Shown: positions 17,291-27,334 of the stretch, in pieces
Layout: each line of letters opens with the position of its first letter
Position numbering within the stretch: the stretch's first letter is position 1
DNA from: Okeania sp. SIO3B5
Lineage (GTDB): Bacteria > Cyanobacteriota > Cyanobacteriia > Cyanobacteriales > Microcoleaceae
Direction: 5' to 3'
Assembly: GCF_010692555.1 (NCBI RefSeq)
Contig: NZ_JAAHHG010000062.1
Coordinates: 1 to 33,421 of the forward strand
Length of the DNA stretch: 33,421 bases
Notes under the pieces: model-generated
What the model was told of the DNA's origin: nothing
Database searches by the model: none
Seen by the model: only the letters and a program-made list of their open reading frames with translations
Translations under genes and position numbers: made by a program

Positions 17291-17337
17291 AGACTTTAAT
17301 CTCTCCCACTCCCCCACTCCCCCACTCCCCTACTCCC

Positions 17338-18132
17338 CTACTCTCCTGCTAACTGTGCTTTTGCATTTTGCCACATTTGTTCAAACTCCGCCAAAGTATA
17401 CTCAGAAAGAGGGCGGTTGCACATTTTTTCTACTAAAGCAAACCGTTTCAAAAATCGATGATTAGTTCCTTGTAAAGCTTGTTCTGGATTTAAATCATAC
17501 CACCTTGCTAATTGCACTAAAACAAATAAAATATCTCCCATTTCTGCTTGTTGATGCTCCTTATCTTCAGATTTTAAAGCCTCTTCAAACTCCCCAACTT
17601 CTTCGTGGAATTTTTCCCAAACTTCTTCAATATTTTCCCATTCAAAACCAATAGCAGCAGCTTTTTTTGAAATTTTCGTTGCTGCCATAAGTGGAGGTAA
17701 CTGTCGAGCATATCGACCGAGTTTTGTACTCAATAAATCATTAGTTTCTCCTTTTTCTGCTGCTTTGATTTTTTCCCAATTTTGCTTAACTTCTTCTGTA
17801 CTATTTACTTTCACATCTCCAAATACATGAGGATGTCTTCTAATCATTTTTTTATTAATACTTTGAGCAACTTCAGCTAAAGTAAAATCATTGGCTTCGC
17901 TAGCTACTTGTGCTTGCAAAACTACCTGTAATAATAAATCTCCTAATTCATCAATTACTGCTTCTTTATCTCCGCTTTTTATTGCATCAACTGCTTCATA
18001 AGCTTCTTCAATAATATAAGGAGTTAAACTTTCTGGAGTTTGAGCTAAGTCCCACGGACAACCACCATCTGGAGAACGTAATTTGCCTACTATTTCTATT
18101 AGTTCTTGTAATGCAGTTAATGTTGAATCCAT
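17338..18132 (-). CDS. mazG: Nucleoside triphosphate pyrophosphohydrolase MazG
   Basis: 264 aa all-alpha NTP pyrophosphatase that removes non-canonical or excess NTPs. The N-terminal domain shows GGCPWDLAQTPESL and the metal-binding helices IIEEAYEAVDAI and IDELGDLLLQVV, the EExxE/ExxD pattern. RRHPHVFGD and the linker lead to the second MazG domain with the same pattern (EEVGEFEEAL, EMGDILFVLVQLARW). Length and two-domain form are those of full MazG. ATG 18132 is preferred over an upstream in-frame TTG at 18144; no Shine-Dalgarno is seen. The stop codon lies in a CACTCCCC octamer tract (about 17300-17346). The gene is bracketed by direct copies of a ~300 bp noncoding element. Confidence 0.95.
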   Translation of the reverse strand: MDSTLTALQELIEIVGKLRSPDGGCPWDLAQTPESLTPYIIEEAYEAVDAIKSGDKEAVIDELGDLLLQVVLQAQVASEANDFTLAEVAQSINKKMIRRHPHVFGDVKVNSTEEVKQNWEKIKAAEKGETNDLLSTKLGRYARQLPPLMAATKISKKAAAIGFEWENIEEVWEKFHEEVGEFEEALKSEDKEHQQAEMGDILFVLVQLARWYDLNPEQALQGTNHRFLKRFALVEKMCNRPLSEYTLAEFEQMWQNAKAQLAGE

Positions 18133-18386
18133 ATTAGATCGCAAAATAGTTTAATTTTAATATGAAATAAGTAAAGTCCTAATTTATGTTCACCATATCA
18201 TCTATAAAGCAGACTGCCAAAATCATTCCTACAATATTTTTCCCTACGGTAATTTTTTTTGTTAAGCTGGGGAAAAAACAGTATTTATCGCTAATTAAGA
18301 GGGTTTTATCTAGCAGCCATCTTTATGATTTTAAATATTCTGGAAAAAGGCGACCTGGATCGAGAACTTAAAACTGTTTATTTTCT

Positions 18387-18952
18387 TACCGAAAAGCGAC
18401 GTTGAAAACCCCCGTGTTTTAACCTATCCCTTATAAGGAACTCCTGAAAACCTTGTGTGGAGCAGGGGAGTAGGGGACCCACCCCTTGCCCCTACCCCTC
18501 CCAGGAGGGGAAAAAGGAGAAGGGAGAAAGAATCATAGTAGATAGGAAAAACTACTTAAGTTATCAAAAAAAATCTACTTTTTAATATACTTTTTCTCTG
18601 GCAAAAATCTTTGAAATGCTAGTACATAACTTGTCTATTTTGTCAAGTTTTATGTTAAGAAAGATGTTTATAAAGCATAGGTGTTTTAACCGGGGGATGA
18701 AAACAAGCGAGTCGTTTAGACTAGACAACTTTAGTTGTCCTGTGCTATTACCCGGATATACAAACGTTTAGACAAAAGTAAGCAGCAAAGCATGGTTTAG
18801 ACGCTATGCCGACTGTGTAGGGGCACCGCGGAAATTGTCCCCAAAGAGTATATCTTTGGTCAGCGCTCGAAAAAACGAAGCAACATGGATTTATCGGTGT
18901 TGCGTAGTATCAACTTAGAATCCCCTCGGCAATAGCTGCGGGGAGTAGTCAA
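18387..18952 (+). ncRNA. Structured noncoding element, copy 2, interrupted by a 256 bp insertion
   Basis: Matches 16987-17290 with few differences, apart from an insertion in the loop of the first hairpin. The terminal hairpin reads CCCCTCGGC...GCTGCGGGG. It differs from copy 1 at one loop base and at a T/C opposite T, so pairing is kept. The end GGGAGTAGTCAA is a plausible IS200/IS605-type right cleavage context. Function as guide RNA is inferred only. Confidence 0.45.
18425..18680. mobile_element. 256 bp MITE-like insertion with 11-bp target duplication
   Basis: Flanked by GTGTTTTAACC on both sides (18414-18424 and 18681-18691), which is single in the intact copy at 16987-17290. The ends TATCCCTTATAAGG and (inverted) TATGCTTTATAAAC match at 10 of 14 positions. 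It contains a J module (about 18478-18511). No protein is encoded. Duplications of 10-12 bp are typical of IS4-type transposases. Confidence 0.7.
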
Positions 18953-19555
18953 CTAAACCTACAATAATAGATTTACCATAATATTAAGTTAGGTAGGTAC
19001 GAAAAAAACTAATTATGTAACAAAAAGTAAAGTAACTCTGAAACCTCTTCCCTTCTGTCCTCTGCCTCCTGCCTGAATCTAACTATAAATTTTAACGCCT
19101 ACCTAACTTACAACTGTATAAAGGATGACTATCTATCAACTGGCGTGCAATAGACATCTCCAATAATAAAAAATAAAATAAACTATCGTACAGAAATTAT
19201 CAATTCTTACCCTCCACGATCGGGGGAGGGGCGAGGGGTGGGTTCCCTACTCCCTACTCCCTACTCCCTCTTTTCTGGATATATCTAAATGGAATAATTA
19301 AACCTTTTTTATTCGCGATGCAAGATCTAGACATATAGGCCACATAAATCTATAGTTATGAATTTTACATAAAACAAACAAATGTATTAATAAATAAAAT
19401 TAAGCAATTTTTATCATTTTTGATGATTTTCTGAGGATTGTGCTACAAAGGTTAAAGATAGTCATGATAATATATTCCAGATGTGCAAGCAAACTATCAG
19501 GAATATTTTAATAATTCGTATCTATTGATACAAAAGTACTAGGAATTCCCTTAAT
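18953..19555. other. Noncoding region with a family-C element
   Basis: TTAGGTAGGTACG at about 18987 and CTACCTAACTTA at about 19098 form an inverted repeat (TAAG/TTAG...GTAGG), possibly another small element. 19151-19287 is a family-C copy (TAGACATCTCC / GGATATATCTA) with a J module and CCCTACT heptamers. 19288-19555 is AT-rich leader sequence before the histidine kinase, with AGGA 12-15 nt before its ATG. Confidence 0.5.
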
Positions 19556-20890
19556 ATGTTTGCTTTGTATGAGTCATATTCAGATTCATTTATTGTGCCT
19601 AATTTAGAGGTTAAAAGTCAATTTTTATCTTTAGAGTCAACTATACAGGAACTACCTCTCCAAGACTTTCAAATTGCATCTAACTACCTTGGGAAAGATA
19701 TTGCACCTGTGTTTGAAGCAAACCCTTTGCTGCCTGGTGTGATTTTGAGAGACCAGCAAGATAAATTAGTTGGTATGATTTCCCGAAGATTATTTTTTGA
19801 AAAAATGGGAAGTCGCTATGGTATAGAGATGTTTTACAAGCGACCTATAGAAGCTTTATATCGTTTCTCTAAAATAGATATATCTATTCTTCCTGGTAAT
19901 ACGTTAATAGTAGAGGCCGCACAAAAATCTTTACAGAGACGGCCTGAATTATTATACGAACCAATTGTTGTAGAAATAGAAGCTAATGTTTATAGACTTT
20001 TGGATGTGCATCAGTTATTAGTTGCTCAATCAAAAATTCACGAACTTACGAGTCATCTACTACAAAAACAAACTCAAGCAAAAGCTATTCAAACTGAGAA
20101 AATGGCAAGCTTGGGAAGAATGGTTGCTGGGGTTGCCCATGAAATTAGAAATCCTGTTAACTGTATTTGGAATAATTTAATATTTCTAAATTCTTATTTA
20201 GAAGAAATTACTAAGCTGTTATCTGCTTATGATGAAATATCAGAGTCATCTCCAATTATTAATCTAATTAAAGAACAGATAGATTATGATTCTTTACAGG
20301 AAGAATTAGATGAGACAACTCAAGGTATTAAATTGGGTTCGGAACAACTGCTGAAAATTGTGAATAGTCTTCGCAATTTTTCTCACATGGATGAGTCTAA
20401 AAAGAAACAAGCATATATCCATGAATGTATAGATAGTAGCTTACTGATTTTAAATAATCGTCTTAAACATGGGATCAAAATTGTTAAGAATTATTGTACA
20501 AATTTACCAACTATCAGTTGCTATTCTGGTCAACTTAGTCAAGTATTTATGAATATAATTAGTAATAGTATTGATGCACTTAATGAAAAATTAGCTGAAC
20601 TGGACTTGTGTGATTGGCAACCTCAAATTAAAATTAGTACAGAAGTCATATTTAAACAAGACTCTGATTGGCTGACTATTAAAATAGCTGATAATGGACT
20701 TGGTATTCCTCTAGAAATACAAGATCGAATCTTTGAAAACTTTTTTACCACTAAACCTGTAGGTAAAGGAACAGGTATGGGTTTAGCTATTTGTTACCAA
20801 ATTATCACTGAAAAACATGGTGGAAAGCTTGAACTAAATTCCTTACCAGGCAAGGGTACTGAATTTGAAATTATTATACCAATAGTTTAA
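19556..20890 (+). CDS. Sensor histidine kinase with CBS-like N-terminal region
   Basis: 444 aa, no membrane segments, so a soluble sensor. Residues about 25-165 look like a degenerate CBS-pair region ([25 protein letters not shown], then [25 protein letters not shown]). A coiled coil (about 167-185) leads to the HisKA domain, with phospho-acceptor His195 in [14 protein letters not shown]. The HATPase domain has the N-box [10 protein letters not shown], the G1 box DNGLGIP (about 379-385), an F-box [11 protein letters not shown] and the G2 box [10 protein letters not shown]. All catalytic motifs are intact. No response regulator is adjacent, so it is an orphan kinase here. Ligand unknown, perhaps a nucleotide if the CBS region is functional. 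Confidence 0.9.
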   Translation: MFALYESYSDSFIVPNLEVKSQFLSLESTIQELPLQDFQIASNYLGKDIAPVFEANPLLPGVILRDQQDKLVGMISRRLFFEKMGSRYGIEMFYKRPIEALYRFSKIDISILPGNTLIVEAAQKSLQRRPELLYEPIVVEIEANVYRLLDVHQLLVAQSKIHELTSHLLQKQTQAKAIQTEKMASLGRMVAGVAHEIRNPVNCIWNNLIFLNSYLEEITKLLSAYDEISESSPIINLIKEQIDYDSLQEELDETTQGIKLGSEQLLKIVNSLRNFSHMDESKKKQAYIHECIDSSLLILNNRLKHGIKIVKNYCTNLPTISCYSGQLSQVFMNIISNSIDALNEKLAELDLCDWQPQIKISTEVIFKQDSDWLTIKIADNGLGIPLEIQDRIFENFFTTKPVGKGTGMGLAICYQIITEKHGGKLELNSLPGKGTEFEIIIPIV

Positions 20891-21532
20891 TTGAATACTG
20901 TTCATATCTCTAGAGAAGAAAAAATATAAACAGAGAAGAAAAAATATAAACTCAGATACTCCTGACTGAAAAAAAGAGTAGAGAATTTTTACAAAAAGAA
21001 TTACTTAAAAGCTAGAAGCAGAAATATAGAGGTATTATTTATATATATTATTTCCAATAGACATATTTAGAATTAGATTTTTTCCTATAGGGGATAAGGA
21101 TTTCAGATATATGTAATAGTAGTATACTGCAAATTATAAAATTTTTAGGATAGCCTATCATACTATATACTTTATACTTTCAACTGAACTTCTTAATCAT
21201 AAATACTTTTTACCGAGAAATTGTGGGTATGCGCCTCCCCTTTTAAGAGGATAAAAAGCGCTCGAGAGATGGCGAGGAAACCTCGTCATCTCTAACCGAA
21301 CAAGAGAAAAGAGAATATTCCTTATCAAAATAATTGGGTCGCGCAACCCCGCCTTTTAAGGCGAAATATTTTTGGAGTCTTGCTCAAATCCCCTACTTCC
21401 CCTCCTGGGAGGGGCTAGGGGTGGGTTAACTTCTGACTTTTGACTTCTGACTTCTGAGTTCGTTAAGTCAAGCCTCCTTAATTGCAGAGGTACTGATAAC
21501 TGATAACTGATAACTGATAACTGATAACTGAA
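20891..21532. other. Noncoding region with tandem 20-mer, D/E fragments and heptamer leader
   Basis: Two direct copies of a 20 bp unit (AGAGAAGAAAAAATATAAAC) lie at about 20911-20950. 21210-21325 holds an inverted D-like fragment with the GGCGAGG...CCTCG hairpin. 21330-21430 is an inverted E copy with one J module. 21430-21465 has CTTCTGA/CTTTTGA heptamers. 21485-21532 is the AGAGGTA plus five CTGATAA units directly before the TPR gene start. Confidence 0.6.
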
Positions 21533-22429
21533 ATGACTGTGCCAAATCGAAATTTCTTAGTTTCTTTATTCATTACCCTGGGCTTATGGGGCACTACAGC
21601 TAAACCAATACTGGGCCAAGCATTAGTTCCTCACATAATACAACTAAACTCAGCTCAATTGGAGCAAACGGGTTTAAGGTTAGCTGAGGAAGCTGTACAG
21701 TTAGCAAGATTTCAACAATTTGATTTAGCTTTATCAAGAGCTGAATTGGCCACTGAGTTAGCCCCGAATAGTCAACAAACCTGGGCACTATTAGGCAGTC
21801 TTTACATTCAAGCTGAAGAGTTGGAAGAAGGTATTACCGCTTTAGAACAAGCTCAAGAACTCGATCCAAGTAATGCCGATCTTCGATTTGTTATTGGTAG
21901 AGCTTACTTTCAAAAAGCTGATTATGGAGAAGCGATCGATAACTTAAGGGCAGGTTTGAAGTTGAAACCAGATAGTCCTGGTGCTTTGTTCGATCTAGGT
22001 AATGCTTATTACAAACGTGGTAAGTTTAAAAGAGCGATCGCTCGATATGAAGAGGCTTATGATTTAGAGAAAAATCTATGGCCTGCAATTAATAATATTG
22101 GCTTAGTTGAGTACGAGATGGGAAATGTGGATGATGCGATCGCAAAATGGCGTGAAGCTGTCTCTTTAGATAGTAAGGCAGCAGAACCACTTCTAGCGCT
22201 ATCAGTAGCTCTCTACACTAAAGGGGATAAACAACAAGGTTTTGCTATGGGAGAAGAAGCTCTACGACTAGATAGCAGATATGCAGATATTGATTATCTT
22301 GACCAAAATTTGTGGGGAGAACGTTTGCTGGAGGATGCGAAAAGGTTTCTGGCAACTCCGCGTATTCAAGAAACTTTAGCTCAAATAGAGGACTTACCTC
22401 CTTCGTCTCCAGATCGGGTTTCTCCATGA
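21533..22429 (+). CDS. Secreted or periplasmic TPR protein
   Basis: 298 aa. The N-terminus has a signal peptide (hydrophobic core FLVSLFITLGLWGT, cleavage likely near ILGQA at about residue 30), so it acts outside the cytoplasm. From about 47 to 255 it is built of tandem 34-residue TPR motifs (ALSRAELATELAPNSQQTWALLGSLY; ALEQAQELDPSNADLRFVIGRAYF; NLRAGLKLKPDSPGALFDLGNAYY; RYEEAYDLEKNLWPAINNIGLVEY; KWREAVSLDSKAAEPLLALSVALY), about six repeats. Those would scaffold protein-protein contacts; the partner is unknown. The ATG abuts a CTGATAA tract with no Shine-Dalgarno, the same leader as the glycosyltransferase at 4752. HIP1 sites occur within the gene. Confidence 0.88.
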   Translation: MTVPNRNFLVSLFITLGLWGTTAKPILGQALVPHIIQLNSAQLEQTGLRLAEEAVQLARFQQFDLALSRAELATELAPNSQQTWALLGSLYIQAEELEEGITALEQAQELDPSNADLRFVIGRAYFQKADYGEAIDNLRAGLKLKPDSPGALFDLGNAYYKRGKFKRAIARYEEAYDLEKNLWPAINNIGLVEYEMGNVDDAIAKWREAVSLDSKAAEPLLALSVALYTKGDKQQGFAMGEEALRLDSRYADIDYLDQNLWGERLLEDAKRFLATPRIQETLAQIEDLPPSSPDRVSP

Positions 22430-22715
22430 GCTAGTGTCGCTACGCGGAAGTTAAAAGTCAAAATTCACAATTCAAAAGTTAAAAGTATTGATTTGTAATT
22501 GTTTTAGGATTTTGTAACCAGTTATTTCCGCCATCCTGCACTAGCTTCAAGAATTTAGAATTAAGAATTAAGAATTTAGAATTACCTCTCCTTGAAAAGA
22601 AGAGGATTGGGTTAAAAGGAATTTGTTTCTTTTTCTCCATGAATGGAGAGGCTTTATACCTTAATTTTTCGGTCAGATACAACATTGAGTTCAATGTTGC
22701 AGAAGTATCGCGTTA
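22430..22715. repeat. Noncoding region with family-D copy
   Basis: An AAGTTAAAAGT stretch and AGAATTA/AGAATTT heptamers (about 22553-22580) lead into TTACCTCTCCTTG, an AT-rich centre, CTCCATGAATGGAGAGG with CTTTATA, and TTTTTCGGT at about 22674. There is no gene. Confidence 0.55.
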
Positions 22716-23004
22716 TTGACATACTCCCGACGTTGCGCTAACGCGACATGACGAACGCGGGATTCTTCAGTCAGAAAAAAAAGCTGACTGCTGTTTATAC
22801 AGAGGTGATGTCCTCCCCCTGTGTTTAGAACAATCATAATCTATTTATTTGTAATTGTCAATAGCTATAAATGTATAGCATACAATATGCTACAAATACT
22901 ACAAAAAGGGGAAATCCCCGATGAACAACACAGATAACGCCCGGCTTTCCCATACGACGCTCCCCTCCGGGAGAGCGCGGGACTTCCTGCCGGGGGAGTT
23001 AAAA
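22716..23004. mobile_element. Family-L element (TnpB-less IS200/IS605-like), inverted relative to 16605-16877
   Basis: TTGACATACTCCCGACG with a GTTGCGCTAACGCGAC hairpin, then GCGGGATTCTTCAGTC, ACAGAGGTGATGTCCTCC and, at the far end, GGCTTTCCCATACGACGC, TCCCCTCCGGGAG, GCGCGGGACTTCCTGCC. Only the terminal ~60-80 bp at each side are shared with the other copy; the AT-rich interior is unrelated. Confidence 0.6.
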
Positions 23005-23170
23005 GTAACTAAAGTGTCTCTTGGGGAGTAGCTATGCTTTCGAGGTAAAATAGCTAGATGTCGTTTCTACAAAAGTTATACCGGGCGACAGTCGCTAACA
23101 TGAGGAAACCTCCTCTCAATAGACATTTGATAGCTATTGCTGTTGATAACAGGCTTTAATATTTTCTCTG
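23005..23170. other. Short noncoding gap before the signalling operon's 3' end
   Basis: No gene or clear hairpin was found. This is the downstream side of the minus-strand operon, and no convincing intrinsic terminator is visible. Confidence 0.4.
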
Positions 23171-23482
23171 TCAAGATCGTATTGTTGGATCGTCACTAAT
23201 TGTTTGACGTGATCTCTCGGAAGAACTACCTGTTGGTGCATATCTTCTCTGTGCAAGCTGTTTTTGAAGCAAACGCATTTCTTGTTTCCGTCTTTTGTCT
23301 AGATTTTTATTAGGCAATGAAGCCAGTAGATACAAAGAAGCGAAAGGCCAATAAATGATTGAAACGAAAAACCATAATATACCAGAATATCCTATTTTTC
23401 TAGCATTGATACCGGCTACAATGCTCAATATAATCACAAGTATTACAGGTATTAATTTACTTATTACATAGATGATTTCCAT
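23171..23482 (-). CDS. Small membrane protein, unknown function, last gene of the kinase operon
   Basis: 103 aa. Two predicted membrane helices (about 5-26, VISKLIPVILVIILSIVAG; about 32-53, GYSGILWFFVSIIYWPFASLYLL) are separated by a short ARKIG loop. A basic, disordered cytosolic tail follows (KRRKQEMRLLQKQLAQRR...), ending in a Ser/Thr-rich stretch (TGSSSERSRQTISDDPTIRS). That tail would be a plausible substrate for the neighbouring Ser/Thr kinase, which is inference only. The start lies 27 nt after the upstream gene's stop, so it is probably cotranscribed. Family not recognised. Confidence 0.65.
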   Translation of the reverse strand: MEIIYVISKLIPVILVIILSIVAGINARKIGYSGILWFFVSIIYWPFASLYLLASLPNKNLDKRRKQEMRLLQKQLAQRRYAPTGSSSERSRQTISDDPTIRS

Positions 23483-23509
23483 ATTAACTTCTATTTTAGA
23501 ATAGCCTCA

Positions 23510-23857
23510 TTATAAATTTTTTGCCGCAGTCATATATTCTTCTAGCTTTAAGAAAAAAAAATTTGGGTTTTTATCATCAATAAGGAATTTTATACCCGTC
23601 TTTTTTCCATTAGGTAAACGGTAATCAATTTGACAAGAATCTTGTGATAGTTTTATTTTTTTGCCACTAAAAATTGTAGAGTAAGGAACTGTCCTTATTG
23701 TTTTTACTAGGAGAATATTCTGATAGAAATCCTGTATCAAGGGAATATAAAATTTCCTAACAGTTCCTTCAAATATTAAAGCAGTATCATTTAAAAAAAC
23801 AGAACCATCACCATAAAATTTGCTTTTATACGACCAATATACTACACTAAATTGCAT
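23510..23857 (-). CDS. Small beta-rich protein, possibly PH-like, unknown function
   Basis: 115 aa, no signal peptide or membrane segment. The pattern of short strands (GDGSVFLNDTALIFEGTVRKFYIPL, NILLVKTIRTVPYSTIFSGKKIKLS, CQIDYRLPNGKKTGIKFLI) followed by a C-terminal helix (FFLKLEEYMTAAKN) fits the layout of bacterial PH/GRAM-like domains, which often bind lipids or peptides. That assignment rests on pattern only. The ATG is 2 nt after the kinase stop codon, so translation is probably coupled and the product likely works with the kinase. Confidence 0.6.
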   Translation of the reverse strand: MQFSVVYWSYKSKFYGDGSVFLNDTALIFEGTVRKFYIPLIQDFYQNILLVKTIRTVPYSTIFSGKKIKLSQDSCQIDYRLPNGKKTGIKFLIDDKNPNFFFLKLEEYMTAAKNL

Positions 23858-23859
23858 GA

Positions 23860-25464
23860 TTATTTATCCATATTTAGTTGACATCTTTCTTTAAGATCGG
23901 AAAATTCAAAGCTATAAGTAGATATAGCAAGGTAATAATCACATACTTGTTTACATTCTTCATATAAACCTACCTCAAAATAGCCATTGGCTAAGAGAAG
24001 AGTTACACCAAAATTATAAGGATCTACTTCAAGAGCAAGTTTAGCTTCAACAATCGCTTCTTCAACCTGTCCATTAAATATCAGCAACTCAATATATTTT
24101 TGGCGTAGATTCATGTTGCCCCAATTTGCATCAACAAAGCTTTTAAGAAGCTGAATTATTCGGCTTATATCTTGTGATGCTTCTCGTAGTATCTTATGAA
24201 GAATTAAACTTTCTCGCAAATTTTTTATTTGAGTTAAATAACGTACTGCAATATAAATAAAAACTACATTTCCCCAAGATGCTATTCCCAAAAAAATACT
24301 TAAAAAAAACTCAGCAGCAGTTTCATCTCCTCCAAGCATTCCGAAGATATTTAATATTATTCTTAGAGTAACTAACAATACAAAGAAACTAGCTAGCATA
24401 ATAAAAATCCCAGCAAAAGTTTTTAAACGATTTTCCTTTTCTTGACCCACATAAAAAATAATTAACCCTCCTAATGACATGGCAAAGTGGAAGATGTTTG
24501 GTAAGCCTGCTAAAGTAGCATATATCCAAAAACGTATCCACTTTTTTTTGAGTTCTGCTCGTTCTTTTTTTTCCCAAGTAGGAAGAGAAGTTTTTGACTT
24601 AAAATCTTTATCAGGGATATATTTAGTAACAGCTGAGTTCGACCATTCTTTTAATTCATATAAAAGAGCATTAGCAGAGGCAGTACGATTAACCAATTCT
24701 TTTTCTAATAGATGAAAAAGAATATACTCAAAATCAGGATTGATTTCTTCTAATACTTCACTGGGAGGTTGGGGAATACTAAGCAATATATTTTTTGATA
24801 AATCTTGTTCTGTATCTCCTTCAAATGGCTTGATACCTGTCAGTAAACTGTAAGTACAAACACCCAATGCCCACAAATCTGATTGTTCACAAGGTCGCCC
24901 TCTCAATTGTTCGGGTGCCATATAATGATATGTACCAGCTACACGCTTAATAGTTTGAATTCCTTCTGCCATGCGACTAATACCAAAATCTACTAATACA
25001 AATCTTCGATTTTGTTTGTCACCTGTAACTAAAATATTACTCAATTTTATATCTCGGTGAATTATATTATTAGCATGAGCATGAACTAAAGCATCTGCTA
25101 TTTGAGTAAGAAAAGTTATTACTTCTGTTGTTGAAAGTTTTCCCCTTTCTTCTAAATATGACTGAATAGTAATTCCGTCAATATATTCCGTAACTAAAAT
25201 AAGTTTTCCTTCATGTATAAAGTAATCTTTGAGATTGACAATATTTGGATGATTTAACCTAGACAATAAGTCAGGTTCAACTAATAGCGAATCAATATTT
25301 CCAGTATTATCAATTATTTTGACTGCAACAATTTCATCAGGTTTTTCTTTATGATAACCTTGATAAACAATGCCATGAGCACCTCGTCCAATTTCCTCTA
25401 AAAGAACATATTGATTTAAAGGAATATTCATGGTTGATATTCTTCTATCTTGAGTATTATTCAT
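23860..25464 (-). CDS. Ser/Thr protein kinase with TM segments and C-terminal TPR-like region
   Basis: Hanks-type kinase, about 534 aa. Motifs: glycine loop GRGAHG (about 27-31), VAVKII with catalytic Lys about 49, HRDIKLSN (Asp about 138), VDFG (Asp about 159) and APEQ in the activation segment, so it should be active. After residue about 300 come three to four hydrophobic stretches (FWIYATLAGLPNIFHFAM; FAGIFIMLASFFVLLVTL; FLSIFLGIASWGNVVFIYI), then a helical tail with TPR-like repeats (LRQKYIELLIFNGQVEEAI; NFGVTLLLANGYFEVGLYEE). Start ATG 25464 has GGAG 7 nt upstream and overlaps the end of the preceding FHA gene by 8 nt; an earlier TTG at 25467 is possible. FHA domains bind phosphothreonine, so kinase and FHA protein are natural partners. 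Confidence 0.92.
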   Translation of the reverse strand: MNNTQDRRISTMNIPLNQYVLLEEIGRGAHGIVYQGYHKEKPDEIVAVKIIDNTGNIDSLLVEPDLLSRLNHPNIVNLKDYFIHEGKLILVTEYIDGITIQSYLEERGKLSTTEVITFLTQIADALVHAHANNIIHRDIKLSNILVTGDKQNRRFVLVDFGISRMAEGIQTIKRVAGTYHYMAPEQLRGRPCEQSDLWALGVCTYSLLTGIKPFEGDTEQDLSKNILLSIPQPPSEVLEEINPDFEYILFHLLEKELVNRTASANALLYELKEWSNSAVTKYIPDKDFKSKTSLPTWEKKERAELKKKWIRFWIYATLAGLPNIFHFAMSLGGLIIFYVGQEKENRLKTFAGIFIMLASFFVLLVTLRIILNIFGMLGGDETAAEFFLSIFLGIASWGNVVFIYIAVRYLTQIKNLRESLILHKILREASQDISRIIQLLKSFVDANWGNMNLRQKYIELLIFNGQVEEAIVEAKLALEVDPYNFGVTLLLANGYFEVGLYEECKQVCDYYLAISTYSFEFSDLKERCQLNMDK

Positions 25465-27334
25465 CAAAAAACTCCGTTACCATATCTCCAATTGAAGCTT
25501 CAATAAAAAGAGCGTCTCGATCTGGATGATCGATTCTAATTACATTATCTGTTTTCAACCCTCCTACATTTTTCCTAATCAAAACTTCTAAAACAATTAC
25601 ATTAGCAATTGTAATTCTGTCTCTTGCTTGTAAACTATAAGGCTGATTTTCTGAAATAACTTTTCCATTTAATTTAGTATGTCCTCTGCTTTTATCAAAA
25701 ACAAAATACTCTGTATCAATTTGCTGTATTTCTAAATGCCTACGACTAATTTGAAGACTTTTTTTATCTGAGCCAGGAACTCTTATAATTACATCGTTAC
25801 CTTCACTAGGAGATAATCCTTGTTTGCGTCGTTGTCTACCAATTGTAATGGTTTTTAGCCCATAAGGTGCTTGATAAGCATAAGGAGTTCCTAAAATTCG
25901 CAGGTATAATAAATTTGTTGAAGTTGGAAAATTATTACTCATTCCAGGAAGTGATTCTACTGTTATCGAACCACCTCCAGAATTTATTTGTGCCTGTATA
26001 ATTTTCCGTAATTCAACAGTTTCTTTATATACTGGCATTGACTCGGAAATTGATTTTAGTAATCCATTTGTAATCGTTAGAGCTTTTGCTAATTCCCCTC
26101 GTTGAGCAAATTGACGTGCTTCATCTAAAGACGATTTTGCCTCGTATATTTTTTGTGTACGTTTTGCTTGAAAATCATCGTACTCTTTTTGAAGTGTATT
26201 TCTGTAGTTTATAATTATTCGATATTGAATAAATCCAGAGATAAAAATCATTAAAAAGAAAATCAAGGTTGAAGGCAAATATAAAAATTCATTTCTTTCC
26301 CATTCAAATACTGTAATCTTTAAATCAGGAGACCAATAAGTTATTTTTAATGACAACCATCCTAATGAATTGTAGTTTTCAATTGCTATCCAGAAAGAAT
26401 TGAAATTTTGTCTTTTGAAATCACGCTTTTCATCAAATTCCGAATAATCAAAATAGATAGTTTGATCTACTTTTTTTGATAATCCTGAATTCTCAATGAA
26501 ACTCCTAATGATTTGTTCTTTTTCTAATGATTGTCGTGTCAAGATAACTTTCACTGAACTGGGTGAAATTTCAGATTTTTGTCGCCAATATCTATTGTTT
26601 TTATCTTGAAAGTCAAGAAGAGACTGATTTACCCATTGAGTGAGAACTTTATTAGGATTGGGATTGAATAAAGTAAAATGAAAAATGGAAGTAACTGATA
26701 AAACAACAATACCTGAAAAGATACTTAATTTCCGGAAATAGGGAGGAACAGCATTTTCAGGTGGTCGTTCTATTTCTTTTTCTTCTTCTGGATTTAATGT
26801 ACTTTCTGAATCATCATTAAGATTTGTCTTATCTAAATTAGTTTTTGGGACTATGTTTAATATAGTGATTCCAATTTGAAAAAAATCAAGAGTTAATTCA
26901 CTGTTATGCTTGAGTAACAACTCTTCATAATTGAAATTGATAAAATAAAAACCATCTGGTTTTCTGATTAAACTTCCTAGAGTATTTACTTCTCTAAATT
27001 TTGAAAATCTGACAACTTCATTAGTATTTGTACCAACGTTAACTTTCCCTTTGGGCACGATTATGTATCTCCTTACTTCTTCTCCATTAGAGTCATGTTG
27101 AATAAGTACTCCTGGAGATAATGAATCGTTTTTATTGTGTTCAAATAAAAAAGACAAAGAAGAACCTAACTGAACTCTTGCTCCTAAAAAAAGTTGAGTT
27201 CGATCGTGAATCTTTTTGCCGTCAACATATGTACCATTAATAGATTTTCTATCCTCAATCCAATATTCATTAGTCTTTAAATTATAAGAAATAGCAGCGT
27301 GTAAATTACTGACTTGATGAGAATCATCATCAAT
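25457..27334 (-). pseudogene. C-terminal part of an adaptor-FHA-TM-FHA protein, cut off by an in-frame TGA
   Basis: Open in the same frame as 27335-27613; only the TGA at 27335-27337 separates them. The part before the first ATG (27157) completes an FHA domain (SNLHAAI = SxxH, INGTYVDG = NGT...G). From ATG 27157: a second, degenerate beta domain (about 30-105), an acidic linker, TM helix about 143-163, a ~130-residue segment probably outside the membrane, TM helix about 292-315, a coiled coil (about 318-392), and a C-terminal FHA domain (TITIGRQRR about 437-444, ISRRHLEI 470-477, KLNGKVI). If ATG 27157 is used, the protein loses the first FHA domain but keeps the membrane part and the second. 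The 3' end overlaps the kinase start by 8 nt. Confidence 0.85.

Noticed and set aside
18186-18371. 61-codon frame upstream of mazG
   Set aside because: Short, no ribosome-binding site, no recognisable motif beyond low-complexity hydrophobic residues. It could be real, but nothing supports it.
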